The notes under the pieces: generated by a model
Database searches by the model: none
What the model saw: the letters and a program-made list of their open reading frames with translations, nothing else
What the model was told of the DNA's origin: nothing
In this document: one piece after another, positions 1-6,678 of the stretch
Layout: the number at the start of each line of letters is the position of its first letter
How positions within the stretch are numbered: the stretch's first letter is position 1
From: Gammaproteobacteria bacterium
GTDB taxonomy: Bacteria; Pseudomonadota; Gammaproteobacteria; Enterobacterales; Alteromonadaceae
DNA: 6,678 nt
Direction of reading: 5' to 3'
Assembly (NCBI GenBank): GCA_023481025.1
Contig: JAMCWV010000113.1
Location: 7,400 to 14,077 of the forward strand
Translations under genes and position numbers: made by a program

Positions 1-24
1 TGGCACGATCTCACCCACTTTGCC
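1..24. repeat. Left arm of a 24-bp perfect inverted repeat (probable chimeric tail)
   Basis: These 24 bases equal the reverse complement of 1104-1127 without a mismatch; identity stops at base 25. The arm touches the window edge, so its true length is unknown and may be greater. Read on the plus strand it encodes WHDLTHFA, the same residues as 51-58 of the membrane protein at 804-1277. Read on the minus strand it supplies the last visible residues of the sugar dehydrogenase, where they do not fit that family. The last three bases (gcc, 22-24) could belong to either partner, which looks like junction microhomology. A perfect 24-bp match is far beyond chance in a window this size. I infer a fold-back join rather than a functional repeat. 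Confidence 0.9.
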
Positions 25-807
25 ATAATTTGCACCGGGTCGCATGATGTTCAGCTCATCGCCACCGCGCGGGCCATGTTCATTGGTATACAGCCGGTCC
101 CTGCGTTGGTCGTAAACAATTCCCTGCACGTTCCGGTGGCCATAGGAGTAGGTATAAGGGTCAGCCTGCGAAAGGCCAACAAATGGATTATCGTCAGGGA
201 CACTCCCATCCAGCTGCATGCGGACCACACTGCCGATATGATTTTCGGGCTTTTGCGCCTGCTCGCGGTAATCAAAGCCATCGCCAAGGCCAAGAATAAT
301 GGTATCGTCAGGCATAAACACAAAACGGCCGCCGTAATGCGCACTACCAGTTCGCCCGGGTGACGAGCGAAACAGTTCTTCTACCTGGTTCAGGCTCATG
401 CTGCCGTCATCACTTTCTGTCAACTCACCACGGGCGAGGCAGGTGCTACTGTTGCTTTGCGTGCCACAGGCATAGGTCCAGTAAATCTGCCCGGATTCCG
501 CGTAATCTGGTGCTAATTTGACCTCAAACAAACCGGCCTGGCCTTCCACCCAAACCTCTGGTAAGCCAGCGACAGGCTGTTCGTGCAAGGTCCCGTCGCT
601 TTCCGCGATACGCAGTCTACCTTCACGTTCAGTCAATAAAAAACGTCCGTCTGGCAACATGTCCATGCCCCAGGGATGGGCTAAACCTGAGACCAGAACC
701 TCGGTGTCGTAGGCGACCTGCGGTGAGTCTTCAGCACTGCTGCTCAACGACACCATGGTTAGCAATGTGGCGGACATGAGCAAATGGGATGCAGGTAAGT
801 GTTTCAT
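1..807 (-). CDS. PQQ-dependent aldose (glucose/sorbosone-type) dehydrogenase, secreted; 3' end missing
   Basis: Periplasmic quinoprotein of the soluble glucose/sorbosone dehydrogenase family (like E. coli YliI/Asd), a six-bladed beta-propeller that oxidises aldoses using PQQ and calcium. 269 residues are visible, against roughly 370-400 for the family. Residues 1-25 look like a Sec signal peptide (basic MKH, hydrophobic core, cleavage after SSSA). Family motifs follow in order: HPWGMD (44-49), PDGRFLLTEREGRLR (52-66), EGQAGL (88-93), AHYGGR (156-161), GLGDGFD (173-179), GHRNVQG (223-229; usually GHRNPQG) and EHGPRGGDE (243-251). Gln90, His157 and Arg225 probably correspond to the catalytic and PQQ-binding residues of Acinetobacter sGDH. 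The start is chosen for its AGGAG Shine-Dalgarno (8-nt spacing) and ATGA overlap with the upstream gene, which suggests translational coupling. After GANYG (258-262) the family expects WP, but KVGEIVP follows; those codons lie in the inverted copy at 1-24, so the true C-terminal part is not represented here. Confidence 0.92.
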   Translation of the reverse strand, partial: MKHLPASHLLMSATLLTMVSLSSSAEDSPQVAYDTEVLVSGLAHPWGMDMLPDGRFLLTEREGRLRIAESDGTLHEQPVAGLPEVWVEGQAGLFEVKLAPDYAESGQIYWTYACGTQSNSSTCLARGELTESDDGSMSLNQVEELFRSSPGRTGSAHYGGRFVFMPDDTIILGLGDGFDYREQAQKPENHIGSVVRMQLDGSVPDDNPFVGLSQADPYTYSYGHRNVQGIVYDQRRDRLYTNEHGPRGGDELNIMRPGANYGKVGEIVP

Positions 808-1277
808 TGTTCGGTCTCCTGATTGTCCAGCGTTGAATTCAGGGAAGGGGTCATTAATACATACACCAGTGCAGCAATTGCCGCAGCCAGCAGCATGATT
901 AAGGTCCCCCCCAGGTTTCGTGTCGCGGCAATAAAGGTGGGCATGGGTGCTACCGCATCAATGATCTGAAAACATACGGCTAAGCTGACAACTGCAGCGA
1001 GCACCAGCCAGATCATTCGGTGGCCAGGGACTTTACGCGCAATCCATTCGGCAAGCGGGAAAGCGATCAGGAATGTCGCGAGGACAACGACCAGATAAAG
1101 TAAGGCAAAGTGGGTGAGATCGTGCCATGTGTTGCCTATTCGCGCCGAAAAATCGATGGGGGGACCGATATCGCGCATATAGGCGAGGTTGACCTGGGTC
1201 TGAAATATACTACCCAACGCGGTGGCGACTACAACGGCAACGATGAATGCCAGTACAATGGCTTGTTTTTGTTTCAT
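804..1277 (-). CDS. Conserved-type four-helix inner-membrane protein, function unknown
   Basis: 157 residues, with four hydrophobic segments at about 6-25, 57-78, 88-110 and 122-142. The first may be an uncleaved signal anchor. A polar loop of about 30 residues follows helix 1 (QVNLAYMRDIGPP, then TWHDLTHF), a basic ARKVPGHR loop separates helices 2 and 3, and the tail is acidic (DNQETEQ). The ATG has an AAGGA Shine-Dalgarno about 8 nt upstream. The stop overlaps the sugar dehydrogenase start by 4 bp, so the two genes very probably share one mRNA. I recall similar small membrane proteins beside PQQ sugar dehydrogenases in other gammaproteobacteria but know of no assigned function. A role in anchoring the dehydrogenase or passing its electrons to the membrane is only a guess. 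Bases 1104-1127 of this gene recur inverted at the window start; its reading frame is intact, so this copy is probably the original. Confidence 0.85.
   Translation of the reverse strand: MKQKQAIVLAFIVAVVVATALGSIFQTQVNLAYMRDIGPPIDFSARIGNTWHDLTHFALLYLVVVLATFLIAFPLAEWIARKVPGHRMIWLVLAAVVSLAVCFQIIDAVAPMPTFIAATRNLGGTLIMLLAAAIAALVYVLMTPSLNSTLDNQETEQ
1104..1127. repeat. Right arm of the 24-bp inverted repeat, inside the membrane-protein gene
   Basis: Perfect reverse complement of 1-24. It covers codons 51-58 (WHDLTHFA) of the membrane protein and sits naturally in its frame, so I take it as the source copy. The segment between the arms (25-1103, 1079 bp) spans the coding overlap of the two minus-strand genes. 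Confidence 0.9.
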
Positions 1278-1289
1278 GTGAATTCCTTT

Positions 1290-1345
1290 TTGCTAACTAA
1301 AGGTTGCTAACTAAATGCTGCTCTTTAAGTGTTGCCAACTAATTG
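1290..1345. repeat. Four tandem 14-bp units upstream of the membrane-protein gene
   Basis: Units begin at 1290, 1304, 1318 and 1332. Units 1 and 2 share TTGCTAACTAAA and differ at one of 14 positions. Unit 4 begins TTGCCAACTAA (one difference from units 1-2 in those 11 bases). Unit 3 is degenerate (CTGCTCTTTAA, 7 of 11 matching). A further partial match may start at 1346. The array ends about 12 bp before the membrane-protein ATG and overlaps its best promoter candidate, so repeated operator sites for a regulator are plausible; no regulator is encoded in the window. It could also be a simple slippage-derived minisatellite. Confidence 0.6.
1310..1338 (-). promoter_or_regulatory. Sigma-70-like promoter candidate for the membrane protein/sugar dehydrogenase pair
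   Basis: On the minus strand, TTGGCA (complement of 1333-1338, 5 of 6 to the -35 consensus) is followed after exactly 17 bp by TTTAGT (complement of 1310-1315, 4 of 6 to the -10 consensus). Initiation would fall near 1303, giving a leader of about 25 nt. Both hexamers lie within units of the 14-bp array (units 4 and 2), so a protein bound to those units would block polymerase. Assigned by eye only. Confidence 0.4.
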
Positions 1346-1365
1346 TCGCCTGAGTATACAAACCT

Positions 1366-1377
1366 AGCTGAACAGCT
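1366..1377. promoter_or_regulatory. Short dyad AGCTG-AA-CAGCT in the divergent control region
   Basis: Two perfect 5-bp inverted arms separated by two bases, lying between the two divergent promoter candidates. Symmetry of this size suits a dimeric regulator, but a dyad this short is expected by chance fairly often. It does not match the LexA pattern CTGT-N8-ACAG. No regulator can be named. Confidence 0.2.
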
Positions 1378-1411
1378 CTATCCCTTCCAGCTATTTACTC
1401 ATTCAGTAGCC

Positions 1412-1440
1412 TTGCCTGCAACTGGTTGAACCTTTAAAGT
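1412..1440 (+). promoter_or_regulatory. Sigma-70-like promoter candidate for fadH
   Basis: TTGCCT (1412-1417, 4 of 6 to the -35 consensus) and TAAAGT (1435-1440, 4 of 6 to the -10 consensus) are separated by 17 bp. Initiation near 1447 would give a leader of about 30 nt before the fadH ATG at 1478. A rival -10 is TATATA at 1445-1450, but it lacks a good -35 at the right distance. Confidence 0.35.
1420..1436. promoter_or_regulatory. FadR-like operator candidate in the fadH promoter
   Basis: AACTGGTTGAACCTTTA matches about 12 of 16 defined positions of the FadR-type operator as I remember it (AACTGGTCNGACCAGTT). The left half AACTGGT is complete and the right half is weaker. It lies exactly between the -35 and -10 candidates, the position of a repressor site, and upstream of a gene that FadR controls in E. 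coli. Whether this organism has a FadR, or another fatty-acid regulator such as PsrA, cannot be seen here. Confidence 0.35.
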
Positions 1441-1468
1441 AGAGTATATAGAGGTACGACCAGAATAG

Positions 1469-3502
<2,034 letters not shown>

Positions 3503-3574
3503 CTGATCAAATCTCAGTCATATCGTCTATACCTTAGGGTACTGATAAATATAACAGCAAGTTAAGGGAGACCT
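3503..3574 (+). promoter_or_regulatory. 72-bp spacer between fadH and glutamate dehydrogenase, with a possible -10 box
   Basis: No hairpin followed by a T tract is visible, so fadH transcripts probably continue into the next gene. TATAAC at 3550-3555 matches 5 of 6 -10 positions, but the hexamer 17 bp upstream is a poor -35. A dedicated promoter would therefore need an extended -10 or an activator. The Shine-Dalgarno AAGGGAG (3564-3570) ends only 4 nt before the ATG at 3575. Confidence 0.25.
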
Positions 3575-4885
3575 ATGTCTGAAGAAGATAAAGCAAAGGG
3601 CACATCCGCTGAGGTGCCTGCGGTATTAGCCGATGCACAGAGCCGCCTTGAAAACATTTATCAACGCCTGGACGTGTCAGACGACGCGAGGCAGCGCCTT
3701 GCCCATCCACATCGGCTGTTACAGTTTTCGATCCCGGTGCGCATGGACGATGGGTCGTTGCGAGTCTTTCAGGGCTGGCGCGTCCACTATGATATTACCC
3801 GTGGGCCAGCCAAGGGTGGCATTCGCTTTCACCCTGACGTCAATGCGGATGAAGTGACCGCACTCAGCTTCTGGATGTCGATCAAATGCGCTGCAGTTGA
3901 CCTGCCGTATGGCGGCGGCAAAGGGGGTGTCCAATGCAACCCGAAAGAACTGTCCAGAATGGAACTTGAGCGTTTATCACGTGGCTACATCCGAGGGGTG
4001 TATGAATTTGTCGGTCCTGATATCGATATCCCGGCACCTGATGTGAACACCGACGCTACGGTGATGGGTTGGATGGAAGATGAACATAACTCAATCGCTC
4101 GCCGTCAGTTGCCTGGTGTGATTACCGGTAAACCAGTTGGCTTAGGCGGCTCACAGGGGCGCGTTGAAGCGACCGGTGAGGGCGCTTTACAGGTGCTGAA
4201 TATCTGGGCCGATAAACATAAGAAAAAGCCGAAGAAGTTAACGGTTGCGGTACAGGGTTTTGGTAACGCGGGTTATCATTTCGCCCGTGCGGCAGAAGCG
4301 CAAGGGTACCAGGTGGTTGCGGTATCTGATTCCAGATGCACCGTTTACAGTGCTGACGGCCTTGATGTGAAGGCGGTTCACGAAGGTAAGAAAAAGGGCA
4401 GCCTGAAGCCCCATTGCAAGGGTAAAAAAGACCAGGGCAAAATATTAGAGCGTGATGACGTGCTTGCGTTAGATGTGGATATTCTGGTGCTCGCGGCCCT
4501 CGAAAATGCAATTCATGAGGATAATGTGGCTGACGTTAAAGCGCCGGTGATTCTCGAGATCGCTAACGGCCCGGTTAGCAGTAAAGCCGACGCGAAACTC
4601 GAAGAACGTAACATCACAGTGATTCCTGACGTACTCGCCAATACCGGCGGTGTGATTGTGAGTTACTTTGAGTGGATCCAGAACCGCACCGGTGATTACT
4701 GGGCAGCGGATAAGGTCAGTGAGCGCCTGGAACAACGCATTCGCGAACAGGCCGAGCTAATTTTCCAATTGTCCATCGATGAGAAGGTTAACTTACGCAC
4801 TGCGACCTATATGCAGGGCATTCGGCGGATCACTGAGGCCATGGACAACCGTGGCTCGCAGCGTTATTTCACCGGCGACCAGTAA
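3575..4885 (+). CDS. Glutamate dehydrogenase, Glu/Leu/Phe/Val family (RocG/GudB-like)
   Basis: Cytosolic, probably hexameric enzyme interconverting glutamate with 2-oxoglutarate and ammonia. 436 residues, normal for the short form. In the substrate domain (about 15-200), GPAKGGIRFHP carries Lys80, SIKCA Lys104, PYGGGKGG the catalytic Lys116, and PAPDVNTD Asp156. All four sit nine residues before Clostridium symbiosum GDH Lys89, Lys113, Lys125 and Asp165, which supports the alignment. The Rossmann domain has VQGFGNAG (226-233). VSYFEW (362-367) supplies a serine likely equivalent to Ser380, favouring glutamate over leucine or phenylalanine, as does the RFHP motif. Cofactor choice is unclear; RocG-like relatives are usually NAD-linked and catabolic. 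Oddities are leucine at 306, where the family has proline before AA, and lysine-rich stretches at 214-221 and 272-289. The start has a strong Shine-Dalgarno at short spacing. An intrinsic terminator lies 20 bp past the stop. The first 15 residues vary in the family, so the start is slightly uncertain. Confidence 0.95.
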   Translation: MSEEDKAKGTSAEVPAVLADAQSRLENIYQRLDVSDDARQRLAHPHRLLQFSIPVRMDDGSLRVFQGWRVHYDITRGPAKGGIRFHPDVNADEVTALSFWMSIKCAAVDLPYGGGKGGVQCNPKELSRMELERLSRGYIRGVYEFVGPDIDIPAPDVNTDATVMGWMEDEHNSIARRQLPGVITGKPVGLGGSQGRVEATGEGALQVLNIWADKHKKKPKKLTVAVQGFGNAGYHFARAAEAQGYQVVAVSDSRCTVYSADGLDVKAVHEGKKKGSLKPHCKGKKDQGKILERDDVLALDVDILVLAALENAIHEDNVADVKAPVILEIANGPVSSKADAKLEERNITVIPDVLANTGGVIVSYFEWIQNRTGDYWAADKVSERLEQRIREQAELIFQLSIDEKVNLRTATYMQGIRRITEAMDNRGSQRYFTGDQ

Positions 4886-4905
4886 GCGACGAAGCACCCA
4901 TCGAC

Positions 4906-4938
4906 CAAGGCCTTGCTTATGCAAGGCCTTGTTGTTTT
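4906..4938 (+). terminator. Intrinsic terminator of the glutamate dehydrogenase transcript, overlapping the prpE 3' end
   Basis: A perfect 11-bp stem (4906-4916 pairing with 4921-4931), loop TTAT (4917-4920), and a T-rich run TTGTTTT (4932-4938) on the plus strand. It starts 20 bp after the dehydrogenase stop. On the minus strand no T tract follows the hairpin, so it acts mainly on plus-strand transcripts, though the stem may still slow polymerase from prpE. The complement of TTA at 4917-4919 is the prpE stop codon, so that stop sits in the loop and the last prpE codons lie in the stem and T tract. Confidence 0.85.
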
Positions 4939-6678
4939 ATGGCTTGTTCAATTTCTGTCAGGCTGTCCGGGTCATCAATGGTTGAGGGGACCTGGTAATT
5001 TTCTCCATCCACTATATTGCGCACGATTTTTCGCAAAATCTTACCCGAACGGGTCTTTGGCAATCTGCTGACTGACACTGCAACTTTAAAGCAGGCGAGG
5101 GCGCCTATCTCTTCGCGCACCAGAGCCACCAATTCAGTTTGCAATTGTTGCGGGGTCATCTCCACGCCGTTCTTCATGATGATTAAGCCAATGGGTAATT
5201 GGCCCTTCAGTTGATCCTGTGCGCCCACCACGCAGCATTCCGCTACCGCAGGATGACTGGCAATGACTTCTTCAATTTCGCCAGTGGAGAGGCGATGACC
5301 GGCAACGTTAATCACATCGTCGGTACGGCCCATAATAAATACATAGCCATCGTCGTCAATGTAGCCCCCGTCACCAGTGGTATAGTAACCTGGAAATTGA
5401 CGCAGATAACCACTTTCAAAACGCGCCTGATTCTGCCAGATAGTGGTCAGGCAGCCTGGCGGTAACGGCAACTTGATCGCGACGTTGCCTTGTTCACCTG
5501 CGGCCACAGGTTTGCCAGCGTCATCTAGAATGACGACTTGATAGCCAGGCACCGGTAAGTTGGCAGAGCCTGATTTCACAGGCTCGGGGTCGAGTCCGCG
5601 TAAGCTGGCGCAAATGGGCCAGCCAGATTCTGTTTGCCACCAGTGATCAACCACCGGCTTCGCGGTTTTATCGCAGGTCCAGTCATAAGTAGCCGGATCA
5701 AGACGTTCACCAGCCATAAAAATAGTTTCAACTGAGCTGATATCGTACTGCTTGATAAGTTCACCCTGGGCATCTTCTTTGCGAATCGCACGAAAAGCGG
5801 TAGGGGCGGCGAACAGCGCTTTGACTTTGTAGGTTTCACAGATGCGCCAGAAAGCACCCGCGTCAGGGGTGAACACCGGCTTACCTTCATACAGCACGCT
5901 ACTGCAACCTGCCAGCAGTGGGCCGTAAACAATATACGAATGACCAACCACCCAACCCACGTCCGATGCAGTAAATATGGTGTCCCCTGGGCCACAATTG
6001 TAAATAGCCTGCATGCTGTAATGTAGCGCTACCGCGTAGCCACCGCAGTCTCGCACCACGCCTTTAGGCTTACCCGTGGTGCCGGAGGTGTATAAAATAT
6101 ACAGCGGGTCAGTACTTTTGACTGGCACTGCGTCCGCTGGCTCAGCCTTAGCAACCAGCTGTTGCCAGTCAAAGTCCCGACCCTGTTGCAAGCTATACTC
6201 GACCCGTTTGTCCGTGGGTACCTGGTCGCGATTGAAAATAATGGTGCAATCAGGGGCATGCGCAGCCTTGTCCAGTGCTTTGTCGAGGAGTGGCTTGTAT
6301 TCAATCAGACGATTAATCTCAATTCCATGGGACGCGCTGACCACGACCTTCGGTGTGGCGTCATCAATGCGTACCGCCAGTTCATGGGCGGCAAAGCCCC
6401 CAAAAACCACAGAGTGAACCGCCCCTAACCTGGCGACAGCCAGCATCGCAATGGCTGCTTGCGGAATCATCGGCATATAGATCACCACGCGGTCGCCTTT
6501 ACCCACACCTTTGGCTTTTAACGCACCAGCAAACTGAGCCACTTCATTGAGTAGCTCAAGATAGGTAAAAGACTGTTTTACGCCGGTAACCGCAGAGTCG
6601 TAGTAAATCGCCACCTGGTCACCACGGCCTTGTTGCACATGGTGATCCAGGGCTGCGTAACTGACATTCAGCTCACCA
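4917..6678 (-). CDS. prpE: Propionyl-CoA synthetase-type acyl-CoA ligase (PrpE); N-terminus beyond the right edge
   Basis: AMP-forming ligase that activates a short-chain acid (likely propionate) with ATP and CoA, in the cytosol. 586 residues are visible of about 630; the frame is open to the window edge and begins GELNVSYAALDHH, matching an internal family segment, so about 40-45 residues are missing. An in-frame GTG at 6638 is internal, not the start. Motifs, numbered from the first visible residue: VVFGGFAAHEL (90-100), phosphate loop TSGTTGKPKG (197-206), ASDVGWVVGHSYIVYGPLL (237-255), FMAGERLD (320-327), WWQTESGW (346-353), TTGDGGY (433-439), GRTDDVINVAGHRLSTGE (450-467), and PKTRSGKILRK with Lys546, the adenylation lysine that is acetylated in Acs and propionylated in PrpE. 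The RDCGGYAVAL and QTESGW variants are PrpE/ACSS3-like rather than acetyl-CoA synthetase-like. Convergent with glutamate dehydrogenase, stops 31 bp apart. Acyl preference is inferred from family only; the promoter is outside the window. Confidence 0.93.
   Translation of the reverse strand, partial: GELNVSYAALDHHVQQGRGDQVAIYYDSAVTGVKQSFTYLELLNEVAQFAGALKAKGVGKGDRVVIYMPMIPQAAIAMLAVARLGAVHSVVFGGFAAHELAVRIDDATPKVVVSASHGIEINRLIEYKPLLDKALDKAAHAPDCTIIFNRDQVPTDKRVEYSLQQGRDFDWQQLVAKAEPADAVPVKSTDPLYILYTSGTTGKPKGVVRDCGGYAVALHYSMQAIYNCGPGDTIFTASDVGWVVGHSYIVYGPLLAGCSSVLYEGKPVFTPDAGAFWRICETYKVKALFAAPTAFRAIRKEDAQGELIKQYDISSVETIFMAGERLDPATYDWTCDKTAKPVVDHWWQTESGWPICASLRGLDPEPVKSGSANLPVPGYQVVILDDAGKPVAAGEQGNVAIKLPLPPGCLTTIWQNQARFESGYLRQFPGYYTTGDGGYIDDDGYVFIMGRTDDVINVAGHRLSTGEIEEVIASHPAVAECCVVGAQDQLKGQLPIGLIIMKNGVEMTPQQLQTELVALVREEIGALACFKVAVSVSRLPKTRSGKILRKIVRNIVDGENYQVPSTIDDPDSLTEIEQAIKQQGLA

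Noticed and set aside
76..363. Open frames of about 95 residues on both strands within 51-363
   Set aside because: They lie in other frames of the sugar dehydrogenase, whose family motifs run through the same bases; neither shows family motifs or a ribosome binding site.
1..1127. Insertion sequence bounded by the 24-bp inverted repeats
   Set aside because: The enclosed 1079 bp contains no transposase, only parts of the dehydrogenase and membrane-protein genes, and the right arm is an in-frame piece of a normal gene.
4122..4511. 129-residue minus-strand frame opposite glutamate dehydrogenase
   Set aside because: Antisense shadow of a gene with clear catalytic motifs; composition is low in structure-like patterns and there is no supporting start signal.
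5576..5995. 139-residue minus-strand frame inside prpE
   Set aside because: Same strand but wrong frame; the prpE frame carries ligase motifs throughout this interval.
6636..6638. GTG as the start of prpE
   Set aside because: The frame stays open to the window edge and the upstream codons encode GELNVSYAALDHH, a normal internal segment of this ligase family, so the gene is cut by the window rather than starting here.

Overview
The window reads as chromosomal DNA from a gammaproteobacterium, probably a marine or environmental heterotroph. The evidence is a full-length FadH that aligns almost end to end with the E. coli enzyme, a PrpE-type acyl-CoA synthetase, a PQQ-type sugar dehydrogenase, and roughly even base composition. 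No genus can be named from this alone. Coding density is high, and no RNA gene, CRISPR array, transposase or phage gene was seen.

Layout. Positions 1-1277 hold two minus-strand genes. A 157-residue, four-helix membrane protein of unknown function comes first in transcription, and it overlaps by 4 bp (ATGA) a secreted PQQ-dependent aldose (glucose/sorbosone type) dehydrogenase that runs off the left edge. Positions 1278-1477 are a divergent control region with a 14-bp tandem repeat, a promoter candidate for each direction and a FadR-like operator. Positions 1478-3502 (+) are fadH (2,4-dienoyl-CoA reductase). Positions 3575-4885 (+) are a Glu/Leu/Phe/Val-family glutamate dehydrogenase with all main catalytic residues. 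A strong intrinsic terminator for it (4906-4938) overlaps the 3' end of the convergent prpE (4917 to the right edge, minus), whose N-terminus lies outside the window.

Function. The genes fit ordinary carbon and nitrogen catabolism. FadH removes double bonds blocking beta-oxidation, a PrpE-like ligase activates propionate or other short-chain acids (odd-chain fatty acid oxidation itself yields propionyl-CoA), glutamate dehydrogenase links amino acids to 2-oxoglutarate, and the sugar dehydrogenase oxidises aldoses in the periplasm. I see no novel defence, mobile or biosynthetic system.

The most notable observation concerns sequence integrity. Bases 1-24 are a perfect inverted copy of 1104-1127 inside the membrane-protein gene, and the sugar dehydrogenase loses family similarity exactly at that junction. 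This looks like a fold-back chimera (amplification or assembly artefact) or, less likely, a real inversion endpoint.
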